From Scleromatobacter sp038243995 (lineage in GTDB: Bacteria > Pseudomonadota > Gammaproteobacteria > Burkholderiales > Burkholderiaceae_C): 64,000 bases of DNA. Under the pieces are notes generated by a model. That model did not search any database. It had not been told where the DNA came from and saw only the letters and a program-made list of their open reading frames with translations. Position 1 is the stretch's first letter, and each line of letters begins with the position of its first letter. The translations under genes were made by a program, and so were the position numbers. Shown in pieces: positions 37,170 through 45,871 of the stretch. The DNA is taken from the NCBI GenBank assembly GCA_038243995.1, contig JBBRTV010000023.1, forward strand, positions 35,548-99,547. The letters are read 5' to 3'.

Positions 37170-38789
37170 TCAATAGGCATGGGCGCCGTGCGCGCCCAGG
37201 CTGGTCTGGTACTGCAGCAGAACCTGGTTGTCGGTGAAGCCCTGGCGCGACTTGTCCTGCGCGAGCTGCAGGCGGATGCGCGAGAACTCGCTGGGGTTGA
37301 AGTCGAGCATCAGCGAGTTCTTGGTCGGGCGGTACGTCGACGCGGCGAGGCTCGCGCCGTTCAGGCTGTAGTCGGCGTGGCCCGGATCCAGGCGTTCGGT
37401 GCGCACGCCGACGCGCCACTGTGGCTCGAACTGCCACACGCCCTGCACGTAGCCGCCCGACTGGATCGAATGGACGGGCGCGAAGGCGCCGTCGTCGACG
37501 GCGAGGTCGCCGCTGCGCCGGCTCTGCAAGTACTCGCCCTGGAGCTTGAAGTAGGTGCGCGTCGCGTTGCCGTTCGGCGCCCACTTCCAGACGCCGTCAG
37601 CGACCCACACGCGCGAGCGCCCGGTGAAGTTGTCGACGACCGCATTGCCTTCGCGGTCGACGTCGGCCAGCGCCTGTCCGCGCGCCGAGGCCTGCAGCAC
37701 CGACAGGCCGGCACGCCAGGAGTTGCTCTCGCCCACGTCGCCGCCGGTGTGGAAGGTCAGCGCGCTCATGCCGGCGGCGTTGCGGCTCGAGTCGTTGCCG
37801 GGGAAACTGCGACCGCGACCCAGCTCGAGGCCGAATTCCATGTACTGGTCGGTCGGTGCGAGCCAGTGGAGTTGCAGCCCGTCGTCCGCGTACTGGGTGC
37901 CGAGCATCGCCTGGTACGCGAGCGGGTTGTCGACGAAGTCCCAGGTGTGGCTGTGCTGGCTGTTGAGGTAGCCCACGCCGGAGAAGAAGCGTCCGGCCTT
38001 CAGCACGAGGCCGTCGGGCAGCGTCGTCGTCGTGATGTAGGCCTCTTCGGCCGAGATGCTGCCGTCGCCACCGATCGAGAGGTTGATGTTGCCGGCCAGG
38101 TAGGGGTCGATGTTGGCGGCCAGCGCGAGCTCCGATTCGGCGAGGCTGAAGCCGCGCGAGCCGATGCCCGCCTCGGCGCCCTGCGCCAGCGCGAAGCCGG
38201 TGAGGCGGTAGTTCGCGGGATCCCGGGAGGTGTGGGCGTAGAGGCCGGACAGGATCAGCGAGATCGACGGGTTGAAAGCGTTCGCGCTGCCGGTCGGGCC
38301 GCTGGTCGGGATCGCGGCGCGCGTGTCGACCGAGACCGCGGATGCTGCCGGCTGGGCGCCGACGGCGTCCGGCGGCATGCCCGTGCCGACGCTCGTTCCG
38401 ACGACCTGCGTCGCCGCCCCGCCGACTGCTGCGGAGGCCCCGGAGGGTGCCGCGGCCGATGCCAGTGCGGGCGCGGAGGTCGGCGCACCGCTCGCGTTCG
38501 CCAGCGCGGCCTGCGTGGCATGCAACTGGTCTTCGAGCGCGCCGATGCGCCTGTCGTAGTCGCCTTTCATGGCGGCGATCGATTTCTTCATCTCGGCCAG
38601 GTCGCTGGCCGGAGAGGCGAGGGCGGCGCGCGGCAGGCCGACGGCGAGGATCAGCGCGGCGACCAGCCGGATCGCGGCGGGCGTCCGCACCGGTGCGCGA
38701 AGCTTGGCGAAGGTGGGTGGCCGCGTGGACAGCGCGGTGCGGACGGACGCCGATGGGGAGGGCGACGCGTCGGGATTCGACTGGAACAT
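37170..38789 (-). CDS. Outer-membrane beta-barrel protein of the zinc cluster
   Basis: The 539-residue protein has an N-terminal hydrophobic export segment (AIRLVAALILAVGLPRAALA near 40-60) preceded by an unusually long 38-residue cytoplasmic-like stretch. A short coiled coil (DLAEMKKSIAAMKGDYDRRIGALEDQL) and a low-complexity Ala/Ser/Gly linker follow. The remaining 370 residues are amphipathic beta strands typical of porins, such as GRFFSGVGYLNSQH and KLQGEYLQSRR. It may pass metal or metallophore across the outer membrane. GGGAGA precedes ATG 38789. It lies 51 bp upstream of znuA on the same strand. Confidence 0.65.
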   Translation of the reverse strand: MFQSNPDASPSPSASVRTALSTRPPTFAKLRAPVRTPAAIRLVAALILAVGLPRAALASPASDLAEMKKSIAAMKGDYDRRIGALEDQLHATQAALANASGAPTSAPALASAAAPSGASAAVGGAATQVVGTSVGTGMPPDAVGAQPAASAVSVDTRAAIPTSGPTGSANAFNPSISLILSGLYAHTSRDPANYRLTGFALAQGAEAGIGSRGFSLAESELALAANIDPYLAGNINLSIGGDGSISAEEAYITTTTLPDGLVLKAGRFFSGVGYLNSQHSHTWDFVDNPLAYQAMLGTQYADDGLQLHWLAPTDQYMEFGLELGRGRSFPGNDSSRNAAGMSALTFHTGGDVGESNSWRAGLSVLQASARGQALADVDREGNAVVDNFTGRSRVWVADGVWKWAPNGNATRTYFKLQGEYLQSRRSGDLAVDDGAFAPVHSIQSGGYVQGVWQFEPQWRVGVRTERLDPGHADYSLNGASLAASTYRPTKNSLMLDFNPSEFSRIRLQLAQDKSRQGFTDNQVLLQYQTSLGAHGAHAY

Positions 38790-38976
38790 GAGTGGTCTCC
38801 CGGCCTGCTGCGCGCGGCGCATCGCGATGCAGCGCAGCGAAGCCGATGAACGCAGACGCGACTCGGCGCGTCTGCGCTGGGAAAAAGGGGTGCGGCGACA
38901 GAGGGGCCGTCGCGACAGGGCAACGGCCACGTCGGCGCGGCGATCGACCGCCCGGAACGGGCGCCGACGGCGAACG

Positions 38977-39348
38977 TCAGGCGGCGGAGACGGCGCGGGC
39001 CGGAGGCGCGCGGGACGCGTAGGCGCGTACGACGCGCGGCGTGAAGTCGAGCGCGGCCGCGGCGGGCCTGGCAAGCGCGACGTGAGGGACGTGCAAGGCG
39101 ACGGTGGCGGGCGCCGTCGCGGCGCCGCCGATTGCCGCCGCCAGCAGACAGAGGGGGCAATCGTGGGTGGCGCGCCCGTGCTGCTCGCCGGTGTCGCCCG
39201 AGCGAGACTGGGCGACGACGTGTGCCGCCTCGTGGCAGGCCGCGGCGAGCTGTGCGCCGCCCAGGCTCAAAGTCAGGCCCAGCGCGACGCCCAGCATCCA
39301 TTGCTTGGGATGCCGAGCGAACCAGCGACGAAGGGCGTGGAGCAGCAT
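38977..39348 (-). CDS. DUF2946 family protein
   Basis: The product of about 123 residues has a hydrophobic N-terminal segment (GVALGLTLSLGGAQLAAA). A Cys/His-rich middle with CHEAAHVV and EQHGRATHDCPLCLLAAA follows, the pattern of DUF2946 proteins. These are often found beside metal-uptake genes. The Cys/His motif could bind zinc or copper. The start is uncertain: ATG 39348 lacks a good ribosome site, and an in-frame TTG lies at 39411. It is the first gene upstream of the porin in the metal cluster; a shared operon is likely but not proven. Confidence 0.6.
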   Translation of the reverse strand: MLLHALRRWFARHPKQWMLGVALGLTLSLGGAQLAAACHEAAHVVAQSRSGDTGEQHGRATHDCPLCLLAAAIGGAATAPATVALHVPHVALARPAAAALDFTPRVVRAYASRAPPARAVSAA

Positions 39349-39460
39349 GGGAGGTTGGCAGGAAACGCGGCGACCCGCATTCGACCGGGAGGCGAGACGA
39401 CTGCGGAGCAAGGCGAGCTTAACCCATAGTCATCGCTCGTCGGCGGGCGTTCAGGCGTTG

Positions 39461-39482
39461 AAAACGTGCGTTCGGCGCACGT
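39461..39482 (-). terminator. Rho-independent terminator of fpr
   Basis: On the minus strand ACGTGCG-CCGAA-CGCACGT forms a seven-pair stem followed by TTTT, just past the fpr stop codon. Confidence 0.65.
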
Positions 39483-39488
39483 CGGTGC

Positions 39489-40265
39489 TCACTGCTCCAC
39501 GAAGGCGCGCTCGATGACGAAATCGCCCGGAGTCGTGGTGTTGCCTTCCTTGAAGCCCTTCGCTTCCATCATCTGTTTCAGATCGCGCAGCATCTCGGGG
39601 CTGCCGCAGATCATCACGCGATCCTCGGCCGGGTTCAGCATGGGGATGCCGAGATCGGCGGCGATCTTGCCCGACTCGAGCAGCGTCGTGAGCCGGCCCG
39701 TGTTGCGGAAGGCCTCGCGCGTGACGGTCGGGTAGTACAGCAGCTTGCCGCTGACGATCTCGCCGAGCAGTTCGTGCTGCGGCAGCTCCCGGGTGATGTA
39801 GTCGTGGTACGCCAGCTCGGCGACCTCGCGCACGCCGTGGACGAGAACGACCTGCTCGAAGCGCTCGTAGGTCTCCGGGTCGCGGATGATGCTCAGGAAA
39901 GGCGCCAGTCCGGTGCCCGTGGCCAGCAGGTATAGCCGCTTGGCCGGCAGCAGGTAGTCGATCAGCAGCGTGCCGGTCGGCTTGCGGCCGACGATCACCG
40001 TGTCGCCCACCTTGATATGCTGCAGCCGGGAGGTCAGTGGGCCGTCCTGCACCTTGATCGACAGGAATTCGAGGTGATCCTCGTAGTTCGCGCTGACGAT
40101 GCTGTAGGCGCGCAGCAGCGGCTTGCCGTCTTCCTTGCGCAGCCCGATCATCGTGAAGTGACCGTTCGAGAACCGCAGCGACGGGTCGCGCGTGGTGGTG
40201 AAACTGAACAGGCGGTCGGTCCAGTGGTGCACGCTCAGCACGCGCTCTTCGTTGAAGGCACTCAT
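39489..40265 (-). CDS. fpr: Ferredoxin/flavodoxin-NADP+ reductase
   Basis: The 258-residue protein has the FAD-binding motif RAYSIVS near residue 53 and the NADP-binding GTGLAPFLS near 117. ICGSPEML follows near 220, with a C-terminal FVIERAFVEQ of the bacterial subclass I type. Fpr moves electrons between NADPH and ferredoxin or flavodoxin and is commonly oxidative-stress inducible. The 184 bp upstream region contains a paired TTACTCCC / GGGAGTAA inverted repeat that may be its operator. A terminator follows the gene. Confidence 0.92.
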   Translation of the reverse strand: MSAFNEERVLSVHHWTDRLFSFTTTRDPSLRFSNGHFTMIGLRKEDGKPLLRAYSIVSANYEDHLEFLSIKVQDGPLTSRLQHIKVGDTVIVGRKPTGTLLIDYLLPAKRLYLLATGTGLAPFLSIIRDPETYERFEQVVLVHGVREVAELAYHDYITRELPQHELLGEIVSGKLLYYPTVTREAFRNTGRLTTLLESGKIAADLGIPMLNPAEDRVMICGSPEMLRDLKQMMEAKGFKEGNTTTPGDFVIERAFVEQ

Positions 40266-40353
40266 GATCAGGGGGTTGGGAAAGTCAGGAAAGTCCGGCG
40301 GTGCGGCGAGTCGACTGCCTCGCGCGGCCGGCGACGGGTCGCATCGGGGCGGC

Positions 40354-40389
40354 TTACTCCCTGCGGGAGGCGGAAACAGTCGGGAGTAA
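40354..40389. promoter_or_regulatory. Spaced inverted repeat upstream of fpr
   Basis: TTACTCCC (40354-40361) and GGGAGTAA (40382-40389) are perfect inverse copies 20 bp apart, with an extra GGGAG inside. Their position about 90-125 bp before the fpr start suits a regulator-binding site; the regulator is unknown. Confidence 0.4.
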
Positions 40390-40449
40390 CCCGCTATTGT
40401 CGCATCGCGTGGCGCCTGTCCGGCTCTAACCGCCCGGCGCCGTGTGGAA

Positions 40450-41367
40450 TTACTCGACCATCGCCCGCGGCACTCCGGTCGCTTCGCGTTCCAGCCACTG
40501 CACGAAAGCGCGCAGCGCCGGCAGCTCGGCCTTGTGTTCGGGGTAGATCAGCGAATACGCGCGGGCGCTGCTGACCGGCCGCGGCGAGATGTCCAGCAGC
40601 CGCCCCTGCGCCAGTTCCTCCTGCACGAAGAACGGCGGCGTGAGGGCGACGCCCATGCCGTGCACCGCGGCCTCGGTCAGCATCGAGAATAACTCCAGTC
40701 GCGGCCCCGCCATGGCTTGCGGGACGACCAGGTCGAGGCGCTCGAAGAACTGCCGCCAGGCATACGGCCGGGTAGATTGCTGCAACAAGGGCAGCGCGGC
40801 CCAGTCGGCCGCGGAGCGCGGACGGCGCAGTCCGGGGAGCGACGGGCTGGCGACGGCGATCAGCTCTTCCTCCAGCAGGAATCGCATCTCCGTGCCCGGC
40901 CACGCGACGGCGCCTGTCTCGCCGGCGTGTATCGCGGCGTCGAACGGGGTGTCGGCGAACAGGAACGGCCGCGTGCGCGAGCTCAGGTGCACGACCACGT
41001 GCGGGTGCGCGCGCTGGAACGCCGGCAGGCGCGGCAGCAGCCAGCGCGTGCCGAAGGTGGGCACGACGGCGAGCTCCAGCGAACTGCCGCGGCCGCCGCG
41101 CGCCATCAGCTCGAGCGTGTCGCGTTCCACCTCGTCGAGCCGCGCACCCACGCTGCGGCTGTAATCGAGGCCGGCCTCGGTCAGCACCACGCCGCGGCGC
41201 GTACGGCGGAACAGGCTCACGTCCAGGAACGCCTCGAGGGTGGCGACCTGCCGGCAGACGGCGCTCTGCGTCACCGAGAGTTCCTGCGCGGCCTTGGTGA
41301 AGCTCTGGTGGCGCGCGGCGGCCTCGAAGGCCTCGAGGGCGGCGGTAGAGGGCAGCTTGCGGCGCAC
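40450..41367 (-). CDS. gcdR: LysR-type regulator of the glutarate/glutaryl-CoA genes (GcdR-like)
   Basis: The 305-residue protein has the N-terminal LysR helix-turn-helix in the GcvA style: LPSTAALEAFEAAARHQSFTKAA and LSVTQSAVCRQVATLE. An effector-binding domain follows. The start is GTG 41367 with AGGAA upstream. It is divergent from gcdH, the arrangement of gcdR-gcdH-gcdG in Pseudomonas, where the regulator activates glutarate and lysine degradation. A GTGC-N7-GCAC dyad in the shared gap fits a LysR site. The symbol rests on context. Confidence 0.8.
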   Translation of the reverse strand: MRRKLPSTAALEAFEAAARHQSFTKAAQELSVTQSAVCRQVATLEAFLDVSLFRRTRRGVVLTEAGLDYSRSVGARLDEVERDTLELMARGGRGSSLELAVVPTFGTRWLLPRLPAFQRAHPHVVVHLSSRTRPFLFADTPFDAAIHAGETGAVAWPGTEMRFLLEEELIAVASPSLPGLRRPRSAADWAALPLLQQSTRPYAWRQFFERLDLVVPQAMAGPRLELFSMLTEAAVHGMGVALTPPFFVQEELAQGRLLDISPRPVSSARAYSLIYPEHKAELPALRAFVQWLEREATGVPRAMVE

Positions 41368-41390
41368 TAGGGCAGTTCCTGGGTTGACGA

Positions 41391-41405
41391 GTGCGTATTG
41401 TGCAC
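41391..41405. promoter_or_regulatory. Candidate LysR-binding dyad between gcdR and gcdH
   Basis: GTGCGTATTGTGCAC contains GTGC-N7-GCAC arms and a T-N11-A core, the usual LysR-family pattern. It lies 24 bp before the gcdR start and about 20 bp upstream of the predicted gcdH -35. Confidence 0.5.
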
Positions 41406-41426
41406 AGGTTGGTGCGGATTAAGCGG

Positions 41427-41455
41427 TTGTTTGACCCTGCTGCGCGTCCTATAGT
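41427..41455 (+). promoter_or_regulatory. Candidate gcdH promoter
   Basis: TTGTTT at 41427-41432 and TATAGT at 41450-41455 have a 17 bp spacer. The -10 is good and the -35 weak, as expected for an activated promoter. Confidence 0.45.
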
Positions 41456-41549
41456 GGCATGCCAGATGCAGAAGACGCACTTGCAGGCCTGCCTGGCGAA
41501 TCGCGTCGACGCTGGCCATCCTCCCCCACTCCCGCCCCGAAAGTCCGCC

Positions 41550-42731
41550 ATGAGCTCATCCCGCGCCAGCTTCCACTGGGAAGATCCGCTGCTGCTGTCC
41601 GAACAGCTCACCGATGACGAGCGCATGGTCGTCGACTCGGCGCGCGCCTATTGCCAGGACAAGCTCGCGCCGCGCGTGCTCGAGGCGTTCCGTCACGAGA
41701 AGATGGACGTCTCCATCTTCCGCGAGATGGGCGAGCTGGGCCTGCTCGGCCCCACGATTCCCGAACAGTACGGCGGCGCCGGCCTGAACTATGTCTGCTA
41801 CGGCCTGATCGCGCGCGAAGTCGAGCGCGTCGACTCCGGCTATCGCTCGATGATGAGCGTGCAGAGTTCGCTTGTCATGGTGCCGATCAACGAGTTCGGC
41901 AACGAGGCGACGAAGCTGAAGTACCTGCCCCGGCTCGCCACCGGCGAATGGATCGGCTGCTTCGGGTTGACCGAGCCGAATCATGGCTCCGACCCCGGCG
42001 GCATGGTCACGCGCGCGCGCAAGGTCGACGGCGGCTACGCGTTGACGGGCGCGAAGATGTGGATCACGAACTCGCCGGTCGCCGATGTGTTCGTCGTCTG
42101 GGCGAAGGACGACGAGGGCGCCATCCGCGGCTTCGTGCTGGAGAAGGGCTGGAAGGGTCTGTCGGCACCCGCCATCCACGGCAAGGTCGGCCTGCGGGCG
42201 TCGATCACCGGCGAGATCGTGATGGACGAGGTGTTCTGCCCCGAAGAGAACGCTTTCCCCGATGTCCGGGGCCTGAAGGGCCCGTTCACGTGCCTGAACT
42301 CGGCGCGCTACGGCATTGCCTGGGGTGCGCTCGGCGCGGCCGAAGACTGCTGGCACAAGGCGCGCCAGTACGTGCTCGACCGCAAGCAGTTCGGCAAGCC
42401 GCTGGCCGCCAACCAGCTGGTGCAGAAAAAGCTGGCCGACATGCAGACCGAGATCACGCTGGGCCTGCAAGGCTGCCTGCGGCTCGGGCGCATGAAGGAC
42501 GACGGCACGGCGGCGGTCGAGATCACGTCGATCATGAAGCGCAACTCCTGCGGCAAGTCGCTGGACATCGCCCGCACGGCGCGCGACATGCTGGGCGGCA
42601 ACGGCATCTCCGACGAATTCGGGATCGCCCGCCACATGGTCAACCTCGAGGTCGTCAACACTTACGAGGGCACGCACGACATCCATGCGCTGATCCTCGG
42701 CCGCGCGATGACCGGCATCGCGGCCTTCTAG
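41550..42731 (+). CDS. gcdH: Glutaryl-CoA dehydrogenase
   Basis: The 393-residue flavoprotein begins FHWEDPLLLSEQLTDDERMV, as GCDH proteins do. It has CFGLTEPNHGSDPGGM near residue 139, WITNSPVADVFVVWAK near 171, and the catalytic glutamate in NTYEGTHDIHALILGRA near 373. It converts glutaryl-CoA to crotonyl-CoA with CO2 release in lysine and tryptophan breakdown. I start it at ATG 41550. The CoA-transferase gene follows after 2 bp, so the two are cotranscribed. Confidence 0.95.
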   Translation: MSSSRASFHWEDPLLLSEQLTDDERMVVDSARAYCQDKLAPRVLEAFRHEKMDVSIFREMGELGLLGPTIPEQYGGAGLNYVCYGLIAREVERVDSGYRSMMSVQSSLVMVPINEFGNEATKLKYLPRLATGEWIGCFGLTEPNHGSDPGGMVTRARKVDGGYALTGAKMWITNSPVADVFVVWAKDDEGAIRGFVLEKGWKGLSAPAIHGKVGLRASITGEIVMDEVFCPEENAFPDVRGLKGPFTCLNSARYGIAWGALGAAEDCWHKARQYVLDRKQFGKPLAANQLVQKKLADMQTEITLGLQGCLRLGRMKDDGTAAVEITSIMKRNSCGKSLDIARTARDMLGGNGISDEFGIARHMVNLEVVNTYEGTHDIHALILGRAMTGIAAF

Positions 42732-42733
42732 TC

Positions 42734-43981
42734 ATGGCGTCCTCCACGCCCGGCAGCCCCCCCTCCGGGCATGTCCCCCGCGCGCTGGCGGGCATCAAGG
42801 TGCTCGACCTGTCGCGCGTGCTGGCGGGCCCGTGGGCCGGCCAGCTGCTCGCCGACCTGGGCGCCGACGTCGTCAAGGTCGAACGCCCGGGCGCCGGCGA
42901 CGACACCCGTTCGTGGGGCCCGCCCTGGCTGAAGGATGCTGCCGGCGACGCGACGCGCGACGCCGCCTACTACTTCTGCGCGAACCGCAACAAGCGCTCC
43001 GTGACCATCGACATCGCGCATCCGGACGGGCAGGCGCTGGTGCGGCGCCTGGCGATGGAAGCGGATGTCGTGCTGGAGAACTTCAAGGTTGGCGGCCTCG
43101 AGCAATACGGTCTCGACTGGGCCAACCTGCAGGCGCTCAAGCCCAGCCTCGTCTACTGCTCGATCACCGGGTTCGGGCAGACCGGCCCCTATGCGCAGCG
43201 CGCCGGCTATGACTTCCTGATCCAGGGCATGGGCGGCCTCATGAGCGTCACCGGCCGTGCCGATGGCGAAGAGGGAGCCGGCCCGCAGAAGGTCGGCGTC
43301 GCCCTGACCGACATCCTCACAGGCCTTTACGCGACGGTCGGCATCCTGGCCGCGCTTGCGCATCGCGACCGTACCGGCGCGGGCCAGCGCATCGATCTCG
43401 CGCTGCTTGACGTTCAGGTCGCCTGCCTGGCGAACCAGACCGCGAACTACCTGATCGGCGGGGCCGTGCCGCGCCGCATGGGCAACGCGCATCCGAACAT
43501 CGTGCCGTACCAGGACTTCCCGACGGCCGACGGCGACATGATCCTGGCGATCGGCAACGACGGCCAGTTCGCGAAGTTCTGCGACGTGGCCGACCTGTCG
43601 CACTGGGCGCGCGACGAGCGTTTCGCGACCAATGCGGGCCGCGTGAAGCATCGCGCCGAGCTGATCCCGCTGATGCGGCAGGCCACCGTGATGCGCACCA
43701 CGCGCGCGTGGATCGCTGCGCTCGAGACGGCCGGAGTCCCGTGCGGGCCCATCAATCGCCTCGACGAAGTCTTCGCTGATCCGCAGGTTGTCGCGCGCGG
43801 GCTGCGCATCGACCTGCCCCACGCCGTCGCCGGCACGGTGCCCGGGGTCGCGAATCCCCTGCGCATGTCGGCGTCGCCGGTGGCCTACGACCGCGGCCCG
43901 CCGCTACTGGGCGAGCACACGGACGAAGTGCTCGCGCAATGGCTGGGCATGGGCGCCAGGGCGGCGCCGCTCGAAGCCTGA
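42734..43981 (+). CDS. CaiB/BaiF family CoA transferase (glutarate CoA transferase-like)
   Basis: The 415-residue protein is a family III CoA transferase. It has LAGIKVLDLSRVLAGPWAGQ near the start, DLGADVVKVERPGAGDDTR, the NRNKRSVTIDI segment near residue 86, and GYDFLIQGMGGLMSVTG near 158, with the catalytic aspartate expected in that region. Placed directly after gcdH, it probably activates glutarate with succinyl-CoA. The start overlaps almost exactly with the gcdH stop, so translation is coupled. Substrate assignment is from context. Confidence 0.88.
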   Translation: MASSTPGSPPSGHVPRALAGIKVLDLSRVLAGPWAGQLLADLGADVVKVERPGAGDDTRSWGPPWLKDAAGDATRDAAYYFCANRNKRSVTIDIAHPDGQALVRRLAMEADVVLENFKVGGLEQYGLDWANLQALKPSLVYCSITGFGQTGPYAQRAGYDFLIQGMGGLMSVTGRADGEEGAGPQKVGVALTDILTGLYATVGILAALAHRDRTGAGQRIDLALLDVQVACLANQTANYLIGGAVPRRMGNAHPNIVPYQDFPTADGDMILAIGNDGQFAKFCDVADLSHWARDERFATNAGRVKHRAELIPLMRQATVMRTTRAWIAALETAGVPCGPINRLDEVFADPQVVARGLRIDLPHAVAGTVPGVANPLRMSASPVAYDRGPPLLGEHTDEVLAQWLGMGARAAPLEA

Positions 43982-44050
43982 TCACCGGTCAGCGGGCGTT
44001 GCGGGCACCCGCGCTGCACCCGCCGCGCTGCTTCTGCGCAGGGTTTCGGA

Positions 44051-44269
44051 TCAGGACGGTTCCTGGTCTTGCTCGTCGGTCGGATCGACCGCCGCGGGGA
44101 CGCGGTAGCTTTCAGTCGCCCACGCTCCGAAGTCGCCGTTGCGGCAACGCATGCTGCAGAACGGCCGGGACGGATTCGACGGGCCGTACTTGCAGGGCTG
44201 CCGGCAGGCGGGGCAGGTGATGTCGCGCTCGGGGCCGGACAGGCCGGGCGGTACCGCAGATCCACTCAT
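44051..44269 (-). CDS. yacG: DNA gyrase inhibitor YacG, zinc-binding
   Basis: The 72-residue protein has the YacG zinc motif with CPACRQP, then FCSMRCRNGDFGAWATESYRVP. YacG binds GyrB and inhibits gyrase in E. coli. GAGAGAACAGG precedes ATG 44269. The gene lies 10 bp after the zapD stop, in the conserved coaE-zapD-yacG order linked to the pilD-pilC-pilB block. Confidence 0.9.
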   Translation of the reverse strand: MSGSAVPPGLSGPERDITCPACRQPCKYGPSNPSRPFCSMRCRNGDFGAWATESYRVPAAVDPTDEQDQEPS

Positions 44270-44279
44270 GCCTGTTCTC

Positions 44280-45035
44280 TCAGGCGCAGAGCGCCAGTTC
44301 GAAGGCGCAGTCCTCGGTGCAGGGCCGCAGCCGGCCGTCGGCATCCGCCTTCATCAGGCGGATCGAGACCATCAGGCGGTGGCCGCTGATCTCGGGCACC
44401 AGGTCGAGCTCGCGCGGCAGCTTCACGCGCAGCAGGTGGTAGGTGCGCGCCTGCGGCAGGCTCTGCTGGTACTGGCCGGCGTTGGCGATGACCTTGTGCG
44501 GCACACCGGATTCGCGCAGCAGCCCGAGCAGCACGTACAGCGCGGTGGAGAGAGGCGTCAGCGTGCCCGTCCAGCGATGCAGGTCGGCGCGCCGCTCTTC
44601 CGGGGGATGCTGTTGCCAGGCGAAGTACGCAGGCAGGTCGAACGCACAGGTACCGCCGGGAATGCCGATGCGGCTGCGGATGCTCATCAGCCACTCGTTG
44701 GAGGTCAGCGCCTGGCCGGCCTTGCCGGGCGATTCGTTCAGGTCCTTGAATGCCGTGTCGATGCGATCGATCACGGTGTCGAGCGCGGCCTCGGAAATCG
44801 CCGGATTGCCGCGATAGCTCAACAGCAGGGCCTTGTGGCGCTCGAGTTCTTTCAGGACATCGGATTTCAGGTCGGCGCGGGCCGCGACGTCCATGATCTC
44901 GAACATCGACGCAAGGGCGTAGTGATGGTCGACGGGTTCGTCGCGCGCGATGAGCCCGGCCATGCGGTCGAACAGGTGTTCCAGGCGAAGCATCGTGCGG
45001 ATGCCTTCGTTGAACGGGTATTCGTATAAGACCAA
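44280..45035 (-). CDS. zapD: Cell division protein ZapD
   Basis: The 251-residue protein matches ZapD (YacF): VLYEYPFNEGIRTMLRLEHLFDR at the start, then NEWLMSIRSRIGIPGGTCAFDLP near 113 and FAWQQHPPEERRADL. ZapD crosslinks FtsZ filaments at the division site. The start is a TTG at 45035; it is chosen because homologues begin at exactly this VLYEYPFNE position and there is no nearby ATG or GTG. A weak GAGAACG precedes it. The 209 bp gap to coaE holds no evident gene. Confidence 0.9.
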   Translation of the reverse strand: MVLYEYPFNEGIRTMLRLEHLFDRMAGLIARDEPVDHHYALASMFEIMDVAARADLKSDVLKELERHKALLLSYRGNPAISEAALDTVIDRIDTAFKDLNESPGKAGQALTSNEWLMSIRSRIGIPGGTCAFDLPAYFAWQQHPPEERRADLHRWTGTLTPLSTALYVLLGLLRESGVPHKVIANAGQYQQSLPQARTYHLLRVKLPRELDLVPEISGHRLMVSIRLMKADADGRLRPCTEDCAFELALCA

Positions 45036-45244
45036 GGCGTTCTCGAATTCGGGCTGTGCTTGTAAGCGCGTAGCTGCGATTGTTTCATACGCTTGTACAC
45101 AGGTGCGTTTCCGGGAGTACTTCCACCGCCATTCTGCAGCGTTGTCCTACAAGAACGGCGCGTCGATGTGGCGTCAGCACCCCTCCGTGCCCGTCGCCCT
45201 GGGTGCTGAGATCGCTGCCTGCCCAGCGTCATCGGGCCGGGGGT

Positions 45245-45871
45245 CTAGTCGCCGGAGTGCACCTGCCAACCCTGCCCGAGCCGGTCGACCGCCGACTCCA
45301 GCGCCGCGATCGACAGGTCGTCGTTGAAGATCACCGCATCGGCGATGGCCCGGCGCGTCTCGCGCGAGGCTTGTTGCGCGATGGCAAGATCGACGGCGTC
45401 CGCCGTCCAGCCGGAGCGCAGGACGACACGCCGCACCTGCGTCTCCCGCGTGCAATCGACGACCAGGATGCGATCGACGCGAGCGCGCCAGGTGGACGAT
45501 TCGGCGAGCAGCGGCACGTCGAAGACGACGGTCTGGCCGGGCGCCGCGGCGGCGGCGGATTCGCGGGTGAGCGCGCCGATCAGGGGATGCAGGATCGCCT
45601 CGAGCCGTAGCCGTTCGGCCGGGTGGGCGAACACGAGCGCCCGCATCTGCGCGCGATCCATCGCACCGTCGCTCGACAGCATCTCGGGCCCGAACGCGGC
45701 CGTGATCGCCGGGAGCGCTGGCCCGCCGGGCGCGGTCAACGAATGGGCGAGGGCATCGGTATCGACGACGCGCGCGCCGAGCCCGGCAAGCCTGCGCGCG
45801 ACGGTGCTCTTGCCGCTGCCGATGCCGCCGGTGAGTCCGATCCTCAGACCGGAAAACTGATCCCGACCCAT
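45245..45871 (-). CDS. coaE: Dephospho-CoA kinase
   Basis: The 208-residue protein has the P-loop GLTGGIGSGKST near residue 11, DTDALAHSL near 35, FDVPLLAES near 112 and VVDCTRETQVRRV near 133. CoaE phosphorylates dephospho-CoA in the last step of CoA synthesis. ATG 45871 overlaps the 3' end of pilD by 28 bp, so the two genes are coupled. Confidence 0.94.
   Translation of the reverse strand: MGRDQFSGLRIGLTGGIGSGKSTVARRLAGLGARVVDTDALAHSLTAPGGPALPAITAAFGPEMLSSDGAMDRAQMRALVFAHPAERLRLEAILHPLIGALTRESAAAAAPGQTVVFDVPLLAESSTWRARVDRILVVDCTRETQVRRVVLRSGWTADAVDLAIAQQASRETRRAIADAVIFNDDLSIAALESAVDRLGQGWQVHSGD

Noticed and set aside
39349..39460. Zur box upstream of the metal cluster
   Set aside because: I found no palindrome resembling GTTATANNATAAC in this gap, so zinc regulation remains an inference from gene content.
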